A DNA stretch of 64,000 nt from Alcanivorax sp. (GTDB lineage: Bacteria > Pseudomonadota > Gammaproteobacteria > Pseudomonadales > Alcanivoracaceae), in the NCBI RefSeq assembly GCF_002733835.1, contig NZ_NVWY01000005.1, positions 86,865 to 150,864 of the forward strand, written 5' to 3'. The translations under genes were made by a program, and so were the position numbers. Below, piece after piece: positions 1 to 7,679 of this stretch. The stretch's first letter is position 1. Each line of letters begins with the position of its first letter. Under the pieces are notes generated by a model. That model was not told where the DNA came from. It searched no databases and saw nothing but the letters and a program-made list of their open reading frames with translations.

Positions 1-12
1 GTTCGCCGGGGC

Positions 13-969
13 TTACCCTTTTTGCTGCTTAAGCCATACCTGCAGCCCCTGACTGTTCAGGTTGATATCAAACCCGAGCGCATCCTGCAGCTCATCCTCC
101 GACAGGGCCACACCATGGTCGCGAGCCTTGGCAAACAGATAGTCCTGCATGGCAGATTCCAATCGCGGCAACAACGTAGCCTCATCACCGGGAGCGGCTT
201 TTTCCGCCAGCGCCACGTAATCATCCACCATGGCCAGCAAGCGTTCGCCAGGCTCCCGGGGAGCGTCCAGGGTCCCATAGTGAGTCAGAAACATGCGTTC
301 GGGGTTCAGAGCCAGCAGCTTGCGAATCGATGCTTTCAGCGCCTCAGGATCAAACTGTACCGGGGTCGTCGTGGGTAAAATAAAAGGGCCTTTTTCGGTC
401 ATCAATGGAGGATAAGACAACCCAAAGGTATCACCCGTAAAGATGCCGGCGGAGAGCGAGTCATACACACAGAAATGGTGGCGGGCATGGCCCGGAGTAT
501 CGTAAAAATCCAGGCGCCGATCGCCCACCAACACATGGTCGCCCTCATGCATTTCTCGCACACGCCGCGCGTCCACAGGAATAATATCGCCGTAGACTTT
601 CGAGAAGGCCTCTTCACCGTATACCGCCGTCGCGCCCGCCTTGAGCTTGGAGGGATCAATCATGTGCCGGGCACCACGGGGGTGGATCAGCAAGGTGGCC
701 GCTGGCAATGCCTGCATTAACCCACCCACACCCCCGGCATGGTCCGGATGGACATGGGTGGGAATCACAAATTTCACCTGATGCCGCTCAATACCTCGCT
801 GCGCCAACAGGGAAAGAATAATCGGCACCGTGTGATGGGTGCCGGTCTCAATAATGGCGTATTCCTCTCCAGCCTGAAGCAAATAACAGGCCGCCAACCC
901 TTCGCGGATCATCGCCGTATCAATACGGGTTATTTGCTGACCGATATCCGTGTAAGGCTGGAAGGGCAT
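13..969 (-). CDS. MBL-fold metallo-hydrolase
   Basis: Cytoplasmic metallo-beta-lactamase-fold hydrolase of 318 residues; the substrate cannot be told from sequence. The zinc motif HxHxDH is at residues 72-77 (THVHPDH), with further expected ligands at H161 (PGHARHH), D180 (FTGD) and H230 (LTHYG), so the active site looks complete. The C-terminal ~80 residues are helical and may be a dimerisation or substrate-lid part. The open frame runs upstream to about 1230, but the start at 969 is chosen because a CAGGAG ribosome site lies 7 bases before it and similarity to the fold begins there. It ends 12 bases from the window edge, so its downstream partner is not visible. Confidence 0.85.
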   Translation of the reverse strand: MPFQPYTDIGQQITRIDTAMIREGLAACYLLQAGEEYAIIETGTHHTVPIILSLLAQRGIERHQVKFVIPTHVHPDHAGGVGGLMQALPAATLLIHPRGARHMIDPSKLKAGATAVYGEEAFSKVYGDIIPVDARRVREMHEGDHVLVGDRRLDFYDTPGHARHHFCVYDSLSAGIFTGDTFGLSYPPLMTEKGPFILPTTTPVQFDPEALKASIRKLLALNPERMFLTHYGTLDAPREPGERLLAMVDDYVALAEKAAPGDEATLLPRLESAMQDYLFAKARDHGVALSEDELQDALGFDINLNSQGLQVWLKQQKG

Positions 970-1093
970 GGGGGCGACTCCTGGCAGGTCAATAGCAACT
1001 CCGACTATAGAGGAATTGACCACCCACTTGCACTCGACTCTGGTCGTAATAGCCCACGCATTAATACCAGTCCGATGTGACTGGCAAGAAACA

Positions 1094-1354
1094 TTACCCC
1101 TTGGCCAGTTGCAGCAGATCTCGCGCGTAAGCATTGATATCAAAAGGCGTCTGGTTTTCCAGGGTCGCCGCCACGTGCACGGCAAGCACATCCGCCATTT
1201 TTTCCAGCGCGGCATCATGGTCCAGGCCATTTTTGGTCAACGCCATCATTACCATGCCCGCCTCACGGGGGTGACCATCCGCAATCTGGTTTTCCACCGC
1301 TTCAATCATTGCCTTCTGCGCAAATTCGTCTTCGGCCTGCTCCATTTCATCCAT
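1094..1354 (-). CDS. Small acidic hypothetical protein
   Basis: An 86-residue soluble protein with no signal peptide, membrane segment or motif that I recognise. It begins MDEMEQAEDEF and is predicted largely helical, with acidic N-terminal and mixed C-terminal parts. It lies 124 bases upstream of the MBL hydrolase on the same strand and could share its transcript. The start at 1354 has only a weak ribosome site; a second ATG at 1345 is possible. I take it as real because no larger gene competes in the region and its amino-acid make-up is ordinary, but no function can be given. Confidence 0.6.
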   Translation of the reverse strand: MDEMEQAEDEFAQKAMIEAVENQIADGHPREAGMVMMALTKNGLDHDAALEKMADVLAVHVAATLENQTPFDINAYARDLLQLAKG

Positions 1355-1497
1355 AAGAATGCTCGCTTGTCGTGAATGTTTTCATTGCTGCCGCAGGCGC
1401 GTTGCCAGGCGGTGTGACAAGTCTACCCTCGCCGATAATAAACACGCCACCGGAGCCCTTCACACCGGGCTGACTCATGAACCGGTAAAACCCCGGC

Positions 1498-2331
1498 ATG
1501 ATCACTCCACCTGCCATGACAACGCCTCACTGGGTCAACGACCTGCCCACGCATCCGGGCATCTATCGTTTCTACGGTGTTGAGGGGGAACTCCTCTACA
1601 TTGGCAAGAGCATCAATATCCGTCAGCGAGTGAAGAGCCACTTTCAATCATGTCAGCGATCGTCGCGGGCACGCCGAATGTGCCAACTGACGAATCATAT
1701 TGATTACACACTTACCGCTGGTGAACTGGGCGCCCTGCTGCTGGAAAACCGGGAAATCAAACAGCGCCAGCCAATCTTCAACCGTCGCCAGCGGCGCTAT
1801 AAACAGCTGCACACCTGGATACTGAACGCCTCTGACACGGCTTTTCTGGCACCGGTACTGCATCGTCCGGCCGGGGAATCACTGTGGAACCAAGATAGCT
1901 ATGGCCTTTACCGCAGCCCCCGACAGGCCCGCCTGGCCCTGGAACGCTGGATCAAACAATATCGCCTTTGCCCAAAGGTCTGCGGACTGGAAAGCGGCAG
2001 CGGGCCGTGCTTTTCGTTTCAATTGGGCCGCTGCCAGGGAGCCTGCTGCGGCAAGGAAAGCCCTGCCAGCCACAACCGTCGACTCAAGCAGGCGTTACAT
2101 GAACACCAAATCCAGGCCTGGCCCTATAACGGCACGCTAGTGATTCGCGAATGCGGGGCAACGGAAGACAACTACCATCTGGTACATCAGTGGTGCCATC
2201 TGGCGACGCTTAACCATGCCCCCGGCGAGGAAGATCTGCACCCCCGGCATGACGTCTGCTTTGATCTGGACAGCTACCGCATGCTCCTGCATTTTCTCAA
2301 CCGGGGAATCGAGCATTTCGTGATGCCATAA
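1498..2331 (+). CDS. cho: Excinuclease Cho (UvrC-like endonuclease)
   Basis: GIY-YIG nuclease of 277 residues, close in length to E. coli Cho (295). Cho makes the 3' incision in nucleotide excision repair after UvrAB have loaded on damage, and can replace UvrC at bulky lesions. Visible: NDLP.HPGIYRFYG followed by LLYIGKS (residues 21-37), the two halves of the GIY-YIG core, then the conserved arginine (IRQRV) and the LLLENREIK segment with the metal-binding glutamate. It lacks the UvrBC and C-terminal HhH/endonuclease V-like halves of UvrC, which separates the two. A Cys-rich stretch (CPKVCGL...GRCQGACCG) follows, as in UvrC homologues. A second ATG at 1516 is an equally good start. Confidence 0.88.
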   Translation: MITPPAMTTPHWVNDLPTHPGIYRFYGVEGELLYIGKSINIRQRVKSHFQSCQRSSRARRMCQLTNHIDYTLTAGELGALLLENREIKQRQPIFNRRQRRYKQLHTWILNASDTAFLAPVLHRPAGESLWNQDSYGLYRSPRQARLALERWIKQYRLCPKVCGLESGSGPCFSFQLGRCQGACCGKESPASHNRRLKQALHEHQIQAWPYNGTLVIRECGATEDNYHLVHQWCHLATLNHAPGEEDLHPRHDVCFDLDSYRMLLHFLNRGIEHFVMP

Positions 2332-2375
2332 ATCGTCTTCACGGTCCGTTATACCAGCCTGTACATACTGGTCCC

Positions 2376-3140
2376 ATGACAACGCCCACCATTTCGTCTC
2401 CGATCCGCCTGATTACCGGCGCCAGCTCCGGCATCGGGCTGGCCCTGACTCGGCACTGGCTAAACGCTGACTCACCCGTGATTGCCGTATCCCGGCGAGC
2501 TTCGTCCTGCCCAGCCCTGCTGCATCTGCAAAAACAGGGGATGCCACTACACTGCATTGATACGGACCTGACCGACGAAACCCAATTGGACACCCTGGCC
2601 CGGCAAATCCGGCAACTCGGCCTGGCCCCGGAGCAGATCATCAACAGTGCCGGCTGGCTTCACGACAGCGGTGCCGCACTCAGCCCGGAGAAGCGGCTGG
2701 AGGATGTCACCCTCCACGGCCTACAGCAAAGCTTTGCCCTCAATGCTTTTGTGCCCGTGCTTCTTGCCCGGCACCTGATCCCCGTTATGCCACGGGATCG
2801 CCAAACCGTGTTTGCCAGCCTGTCTGCACGGGTGGGCAGCATTGCCGACAATCATCTGGGCGGCTGGTACAGCTACCGCGCCAGCAAGGCAGCCCAGAAC
2901 CAGCTACTGCGTACCCTGGCCATTGAAACCCGGCGCCGCTATCCGAACCTGTGTGTCATGGCCCTGCACCCCGGCACCACCGATACTCGCCTGTCAGAAC
3001 CCTTCCAGCGCAATGTGCCGGCACACAAACTGTTTTCCCCACAACGATCGGCACGACAGCTGGCCGCGCTGATCGATAGTGCAGACGAGAATGACCATGG
3101 GCGCTTTATCGCCTGGGATGGCGGAGACATCCCCTGGTAG
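2376..3140 (+). CDS. Short-chain dehydrogenase/reductase (SDR)
   Basis: Soluble NAD(P)-dependent oxidoreductase of 254 residues of the classical SDR type. The cofactor motif TGASSGIG is near residues 14-21, the NNAG equivalent appears as NSAG, and the catalytic Tyr and Lys are in YRASK. The C-terminal HPGTTDTRLSEPF is typical of the C-factor/CsgA-like SDR group whose substrates are mostly unknown. It follows cho by 44 bases on the same strand and may be cotranscribed. No clear Shine-Dalgarno is seen before the chosen ATG. The substrate is not deduced. Confidence 0.85.
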   Translation: MTTPTISSPIRLITGASSGIGLALTRHWLNADSPVIAVSRRASSCPALLHLQKQGMPLHCIDTDLTDETQLDTLARQIRQLGLAPEQIINSAGWLHDSGAALSPEKRLEDVTLHGLQQSFALNAFVPVLLARHLIPVMPRDRQTVFASLSARVGSIADNHLGGWYSYRASKAAQNQLLRTLAIETRRRYPNLCVMALHPGTTDTRLSEPFQRNVPAHKLFSPQRSARQLAALIDSADENDHGRFIAWDGGDIPW

Positions 3141-3146
3141 GAGCAC

Positions 3147-3380
3147 TCAGTCTTTTTCGGGCGGGGTCTCGTCGACAGACTCCTGCTCCGCCGGCTTCGC
3201 TTCCTGGGTATCCGCTCCCGAGTTTGCGCTGCCATCAACCAGAGAGCCCACACACAACCGGCATTCGCCGGCGGGCGGCGCTGAACTCTCCACGTAACGC
3301 ACCCGATGGCGCGGGCCACCCCGGTGACTGGAAAACTGCACATGCCCGGCTTTGCGATCATCCTCATCCCGCTCACCCAT
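3147..3380 (-). CDS. Small Cys-pair hypothetical protein
   Basis: A 77-residue, very hydrophilic protein: Arg/Asp/His-rich N-terminus (GERDEDDRKAGHVQ), a CRLC pair in the middle that could hold a metal, and an acidic Glu/Pro-rich tail. The start at 3380 is set by a GGGAGGA ribosome site 6-7 bases upstream; an in-frame ATG at 3404 is less well supported. It is convergent with the SDR, with stop codons only 6 bases apart. Proteins of this style (short, disordered, one CxxC) are common unnamed families in gammaproteobacteria. No function is offered. Confidence 0.55.
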   Translation of the reverse strand: MGERDEDDRKAGHVQFSSHRGGPRHRVRYVESSAPPAGECRLCVGSLVDGSANSGADTQEAKPAEQESVDETPPEKD

Positions 3381-3796
3381 GCTCAATCCTCCCAGCTTTT
3401 TCATAGTGCCGCGTCCCCGTTTTTATATTTTTCTTACAGAAGTATGCCCAAGCTTCCGCACAATCACACTGACACAGCACTCTCCTCGCCGTACCTTATT
3501 TCCGCCGGGGCAACGTCCCATCGGGGACACGCACCATTTTCCTGAACCAGGCTTCTCTAATCCAGTGACAACCCTTGAGGAAGATAACTGATGTGAATGA
3601 TCTCGGAGGAGATGCCTCGAGTGAGAGGCGATCCAAGCCAAGAACAATACCGCGCCGAAAGACAGCTATCTCGCCATGTCTCATGAGGGGTGTGCAGAGG
3701 GCAATCCAGCAACCTGTTTACGAAGAGAGTATCGAGGCCTGGCTTGTCAGCGTTTTGCATAAAAGCATCAACCGTCCGGCGTCCGTCGGGCCACGC
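3381..3796. other. Gene-free interval
   Basis: About 416 bases between two minus-strand genes. No reading frame here looks protein-like. Part is AT-rich (3417-3440). GGGGACACGCA at about 3535 resembles the inverted end of the transposase element at 8832 but does not continue into its AATT end. A short GCCTC/GAGGC hairpin lies at about 3613-3628. Regulatory sequence for the 3380 gene probably lies at its left side. Confidence 0.5.
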
Positions 3797-4342
3797 CTAA
3801 GCCGGCAAGGCGCTGTCAGCAAACCACTGCAGGATGGCCTCGTGCTGGCGCTTACTGTGAGGGTGGGCCAGCAACCCCTCCACCAGAAAGGTGCCCACTG
3901 TGGCCAGCATGGTCGCGCGCTCTTGGGTCACGCCGTCCGCTTGCAGGGTATGGATCACTGCCGCCTCCACAAAGCGGTGGAACTGGTCATGCCATTCCCT
4001 GAGCACTGTGGACTGCTCCAGACGGGCATGCACCGTGGTGACCAGTTCGCGGCTCTGCTCGAATTCCCGCAACGCCCAGGCCATCTTCTCCTTCAGGGAT
4101 TTGTCCACGATGGCCGGCAGGCGGACCAGGGCCTGTGACATCTGCCGGTTGAGTACCGCCACTAACAGTTCGTCCTTGCTGGCGTAGTACCAATACAAGG
4201 TATTCGGGGCGACCCCCAGTTCCCGGGCAATACGGTTCATGGACGTGCCGTCATAGCCCAGCGACAGGAACAGCCGGGCTGCTGTGCTCTCCAGCTCGTC
4301 CTGCTTTACCTTCAGATCGATATCGCGCTTGTTCTTGGCCAA
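3797..4342 (-). CDS. TetR-family transcriptional regulator
   Basis: Repressor-type regulator of 181 residues. The N-terminal TetR DNA-binding domain is clear: AARLFLSLGYDGTSMNRIARELGVAPNTLYWYYASKDELL. The C-terminal ligand domain is divergent, as usual. I choose a TTG start at 4342 because GGGAGAGG lies about 7 bases upstream; an ATG at 4372 would extend it by ten residues but lacks a ribosome site and sits inside the operator palindrome. It is divergent from an alpha/beta hydrolase at 4440, with a large palindrome exactly between the two starts, so it most likely controls that gene and itself. The ligand is unknown. Confidence 0.87.
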   Translation of the reverse strand: MAKNKRDIDLKVKQDELESTAARLFLSLGYDGTSMNRIARELGVAPNTLYWYYASKDELLVAVLNRQMSQALVRLPAIVDKSLKEKMAWALREFEQSRELVTTVHARLEQSTVLREWHDQFHRFVEAAVIHTLQADGVTQERATMLATVGTFLVEGLLAHPHSKRQHEAILQWFADSALPA

Positions 4343-4363
4343 GGGGCCCTCTCCCACAGTCTG

Positions 4364-4431
4364 TCCGGTCATCTTGTATGATATTCAAGAATGCTAGTCT
4401 TTGCTCTTGAATGGCATACAAGATGACCGGA
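4364..4431. promoter_or_regulatory. Large divergent-promoter palindrome (TetR operator)
   Basis: Two 27-base arms (4364-4390 and 4405-4431) are inverted copies with 25 of 27 positions matching, around a 14-base spacer. Core arm words are CATCTTGTATG and CATACAAGATG, and TTCAAGA/TCTTGAA. It fills the gap between the starts of the TetR gene and the hydrolase; its right edge touches the hydrolase ribosome site (GGAG at 4429-4432). Best read as the operator for two TetR dimers, or one site duplicated by inversion. Confidence 0.75.
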
Positions 4432-4439
4432 GCCCGACC

Positions 4440-5387
4440 TTGGATACCCTGCGACACAGCCCCCAGGACCTGACCTGTAACAGCCAGCGAACCGGTTTTT
4501 ACTCCGGCGGAACCTGGTGTGCAGCCACCCTGCACCGGCCAGCGAAGGCGACGGCAGAAACACGGCCAGCTATCCTTATGCTACACGGCTGGGGCGGGAT
4601 TCAGGATGCGTTAACAGTGTCCTATTACGAGGAATTCACCCGTGCGGGCTATGTGGTCATGACCTTTGATTATCGCGGCTGGGGCGATAGTGCCGGCCTG
4701 CCGCGACATGTGATTTCTGCCCGCCAGCGGGTAGCCGATGGGGATGCCGCCCTGGCCTTCCTGAAAAGCCAGCCGGGCATCGATCCCCGTCGCATCGTGC
4801 TGTGGGGCTCGTCGTTTGGTGGCGGCCACGTGGTGGAGCTGGCAGCCGAACACCCGGAACTGGCCGGGGCTATTGCCCAGGTTCCCATGCTCGATGGCAT
4901 GGCCGCGGTGCGCGCCGTCCCCTTGCCACGACTGCTGAGCTTTGGACTCTACGCCATGGCCGACCTGCTCAAGCCGGGCCAGCCGATCTACCTGCCCGTG
5001 GTCAGCGAACCCGGGGCGTTTTCCTCCATGGACCGGGACGATGCCGGCAAGGCACTGCAGCTGGCCGAAACCAGCATCGGCCGTCGCTACGACAACCGCG
5101 TGGCAGCCCGTTCCATGATGACCATGGGCCCCTACCGCCCTTTCAAGCGCCTCAAGGACATCCGCATCCCCACCCTGCTGCTGGGCGCTAATCAGGATTC
5201 CGTCGCCCCCTTTGTGGAAAGAGCCATCCGCGAGGTGAACAACAGCAACTTGACTATCGCCAGCATTGATGCCAACCACTTCGAACCCTATTTCGAGCCG
5301 GCATTCAGCGGCGTGATCCGCCAGCAGCTGAGGTTTCTGGAAGGGCTGGACGATCTTGAAAAACCGGAACAAGGGAAGAACACCTGA
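4440..5387 (+). CDS. Alpha/beta hydrolase (dienelactone hydrolase-like)
   Basis: Serine hydrolase of 315 residues. The oxyanion-hole region is MLHGWGG, the nucleophile elbow is GSSFGGG, a late acid lies in LLLGANQDSVAP and the catalytic His in DANHFEPYF, so the triad is intact. This type (COG1073-like) cleaves esters or related small substrates in the cytoplasm; the substrate is unknown. The frame is open upstream to 4401, but TTG at 4440 has GGAG eight bases before it and clears the operator palindrome. Divergent from the TetR regulator at 4342, which probably represses it. Confidence 0.84.
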   Translation: MDTLRHSPQDLTCNSQRTGFYSGGTWCAATLHRPAKATAETRPAILMLHGWGGIQDALTVSYYEEFTRAGYVVMTFDYRGWGDSAGLPRHVISARQRVADGDAALAFLKSQPGIDPRRIVLWGSSFGGGHVVELAAEHPELAGAIAQVPMLDGMAAVRAVPLPRLLSFGLYAMADLLKPGQPIYLPVVSEPGAFSSMDRDDAGKALQLAETSIGRRYDNRVAARSMMTMGPYRPFKRLKDIRIPTLLLGANQDSVAPFVERAIREVNNSNLTIASIDANHFEPYFEPAFSGVIRQQLRFLEGLDDLEKPEQGKNT

Positions 5388-5595
5388 AAATCATAGGCTG
5401 TACAGCCCATTCTCTCACTGATGCGTATCCCTTCTTTCCGTTCGGGGTGGGCCTGTATATCGGAGGCTGGATCACTCACGTCATCATCTACTAGGGAGCC
5501 TCTGAAAATAGCAGGCAAAAAAGCGCGCAGGAAAATGCGATAATGGCCAGCGAGACAAACAGGAACGACCACGCCCGACCAACCGGTGATACGCC

Positions 5596-5961
5596 ATGAC
5601 CACACTACTGCTGAATTTACGCCAGGTTCCGGACGACGAAGCCGAGGAAGTGCGCACCCTGTTGAATGAGCAGCAGATCCCGTTCTACGAAACCACGCCG
5701 AGCCTGTGGGGGATTTCTTCCGGGGGCATCTGGCTCACCAACCCGCAGGACCGCGAGCGCGCCAAGGTACTGATGGAAGGCTATCAGGAACAACGCACCC
5801 GGCGGGAAAGGGAACGGTTTGAGGAAGCCCGGCGCGATGGCACCGCGCCAACGCTGGCTGGCCGCTTGCGCGATCAACCCGGGCGCGCGCTGGGCGTGCT
5901 GATCGCCGTCACAATATTGATATTGGTGACACTGGTGCCCTTTTTGACGCTGGGCGAATAA
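5596..5961 (+). CDS. DUF6164 family membrane-anchored protein
   Basis: A 121-residue protein with a soluble N-terminal region (two beta-alpha units, LLNLRQVPDDEAEEVRTLL) like the DUF2007/DUF6164 group of putative signal-transducing proteins, a charged helical linker rich in Arg/Glu, and one C-terminal membrane helix at about residues 98-118 (VLIAVTILILVTLVPFL). It would sit in the inner membrane with its N-terminus in the cytoplasm. Stands alone between an alpha/beta hydrolase 208 bases upstream and a convergent small gene. The biochemical role is not known. Confidence 0.72.
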   Translation: MTTLLLNLRQVPDDEAEEVRTLLNEQQIPFYETTPSLWGISSGGIWLTNPQDRERAKVLMEGYQEQRTRRERERFEEARRDGTAPTLAGRLRDQPGRALGVLIAVTILILVTLVPFLTLGE

Positions 5962-5982
5962 TCCCGGTATTTACCTGCTGAT

Positions 5983-6309
5983 TCAGGCGGAAAAGTAATC
6001 CTTCATCCACGTAAATAGCGTATCCGCGCTCACCTCGGACAAGTTCACCGGTTGGAAATCATCGCCTGCATCCGCGTCCATGGTCCCGAATTGGTAAAGC
6101 AGCACACCGGGCTGCTCATCGTGCAATATCAGCAGAATCCGCCCGCGGGTCTGCAGGCAATCGATGGTCATGGCATCGGCAGGAATGCCCACATCGCGCA
6201 TGCCGCGGCGCACACCGACCACCGGATTAATATGCTCGTAAGCTTGCTGGATGCGCGTATGCGCTTCGGTGATCATATCGGACAAGGCTTCAAGGGCGGC
6301 TTCTGACAT
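5983..6309 (-). CDS. Conserved hypothetical protein
   Basis: A 108-residue soluble protein starting MSEAALEALSD. The start is set by CAGGAG seven bases upstream; a longer frame to 6336 is less likely. Predicted N-terminal helix pair followed by a beta-rich half (RGRILLILHDEQPGVLLYQFG), a layout seen in small unnamed gammaproteobacterial families. Convergent with the DUF6164 gene. No function can be inferred. Confidence 0.62.
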   Translation of the reverse strand: MSEAALEALSDMITEAHTRIQQAYEHINPVVGVRRGMRDVGIPADAMTIDCLQTRGRILLILHDEQPGVLLYQFGTMDADAGDDFQPVNLSEVSADTLFTWMKDYFSA

Positions 6310-6403
6310 TGGGGGCTCCTGGCAGGTTAGCGGCACAGGGTAGCAAATTGCGCGAAGACACCACTACCGACCATTACACCGCCACCGATAGAAAGGAACG
6401 CCC

Positions 6404-6877
6404 TTACAATAAAAGCTCGCCCTCTATCGGAATAAACCGGCTGGCAGCGCGAGCCAATGAATCTGCGGTCAGTGGCGCGACGCCATAGACATCCACGTGC
6501 TTGCCCTTGTCCACGCGCAGCTTATCCACCAGCAAATCGAAATCACCATCACCAGACACCAGCACCACGCTGTCCACCTCCGCAGCATATTCCAGCGCAT
6601 CAATGGCGATACCCACATCCCAGTCGCCTTTGGCAGAACCATCGGACCGTTGAATAAACGGTTTCAGTTTCACCTCAAAACCAATCGCGCGCAGGATGTT
6701 TTGGAATTCACGCTGCTTTTTATCGCCCCGGTCGATGGCGTACGCGATGGCTTTCACTACCAGCCCCTCTGACGTCACGGTGGACCAGAACTTGTTGTAA
6801 TCGAATCGGCGGTTAAACGCCTGCCGTGTTGTGTAGTACACGTTCTGCACGTCTACCAGTATTAAAACTGTTTTCAT
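6404..6877 (-). CDS. NYN-domain protein (LabA/DUF88-like)
   Basis: A 157-residue NYN-domain protein, a PIN-like nuclease fold. The conserved acidic residues are visible: D9 in ILVDVQN, the aspartates in GDWDVGIAIDA, and the VLVSGDGDFD motif. Family members (LabA, PIN/NYN) are presumed metal-dependent ribonucleases, some with regulatory roles; activity here is inferred only. The start at 6877 is chosen because a TTG at 6898 would add seven residues outside the fold. Alone between a small gene and a TetR gene on the same strand. Confidence 0.8.
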   Translation of the reverse strand: MKTVLILVDVQNVYYTTRQAFNRRFDYNKFWSTVTSEGLVVKAIAYAIDRGDKKQREFQNILRAIGFEVKLKPFIQRSDGSAKGDWDVGIAIDALEYAAEVDSVVLVSGDGDFDLLVDKLRVDKGKHVDVYGVAPLTADSLARAASRFIPIEGELLL

Positions 6878-6938
6878 CGGGCTCCCGGTTTCACTCAATC
6901 ACTTATCATTAGTGTGTACAGACTGGGCAATAAAAACC

Positions 6939-7574
6939 TCAACCCTCAATCAGCCAGGCTGTCATTTTTTCTGCCAGCGCATCCAGTATGCCTTCCGGGT
7001 CCATGGCTGGCGGGGCCACCAGCACCAGGTGCATCAGCGTGCCGGCAACGGAAGTGGTCATCAGGTACAAGGTGTGCTGCTGGGCATTCAGGGAATATTG
7101 CTCCCGCGTATAATCCAGCCCTGCCATCAAGACCTGCTGTAATTCGATTTCCAACTGCCGGGTGGCCGGCAACTGGTGCAAGTAAGGCACCTGGAAAACC
7201 AACACCCGCAATAACGCTCGATGCTTGCGCATTAGCCGGTAAATGGCGCCCAGAAAATATTGCATGGCGCTGTTTAAATCATTGCGACTGTCTGTCAGCG
7301 CCAGCCGACCTTCCAGCATGGCCCTGGCCTCTGCCACCATGTCCTGCACTAACCGCGCCACAATGGCATCCTTGCCGGGAAAGTACTCATACACCGACCC
7401 GATGCTGACACCCGCCACTTCCGCAATGGCATTGGTGCTAAGCCCGGCGTATCCCCGGGTCTCCAAAATCCGAGCACATGCCTGCACCATCGCCTGAACC
7501 GAGGCTTTCGAACGGGCCTGCCTGGGCTCTTTTTTGACAGTAAAATCAGAGACTTTCCAGCGAACCTGCCCCAT
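6939..7574 (-). CDS. TetR-family transcriptional regulator
   Basis: A 211-residue TetR regulator with N-terminal HTH domain (ILETRGYAGLSTNAIAEVAGVSIGSVYEYFPGKDAI) and a C-terminal domain of the kind found in regulators of lipid or alkane-related genes. AAGGAG nine bases upstream of the ATG supports the start. Divergent from the acyl-CoA reductase-like gene at 7680 across 105 bases that contain repeated CGAGTAT words. By position it probably represses that gene; an acyl-CoA or fatty acid ligand would be a reasonable guess but is not shown. Confidence 0.86.
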   Translation of the reverse strand: MGQVRWKVSDFTVKKEPRQARSKASVQAMVQACARILETRGYAGLSTNAIAEVAGVSIGSVYEYFPGKDAIVARLVQDMVAEARAMLEGRLALTDSRNDLNSAMQYFLGAIYRLMRKHRALLRVLVFQVPYLHQLPATRQLEIELQQVLMAGLDYTREQYSLNAQQHTLYLMTTSVAGTLMHLVLVAPPAMDPEGILDALAEKMTAWLIEG

Positions 7575-7604
7575 ACAACGCCACTCCTTGCCAACGGAGA
7601 AACC

Positions 7605-7627
7605 CGAGTATTTCCGAGTATATGCTC
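7605..7627. promoter_or_regulatory. Candidate TetR operator
   Basis: CGAGTAT occurs at 7605-7611 and again at 7615-7621, one helical turn apart, and the second copy is part of a near-palindrome GAGTATATGCTC (7616-7627). It sits in the divergent promoter region between the TetR gene (start 7574) and the reductase (start 7680). Confidence 0.45.
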
Positions 7628-7679
7628 AGGTTACACTGGATGCATTCGCTCATTCCATGGATCCACTCGAGAGCCCATC

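Noticed and set aside
3529..3545. GGGGACACGCACC as another end of the RAYT element
   Set aside because: Matches only the first ten bases of the 16-base end and has no inverted partner or AATT end nearby.
3575..4138. A 187-codon plus-strand open frame
   Set aside because: Most of it is antisense to the TetR gene 3797-4342 and its composition is not protein-like.
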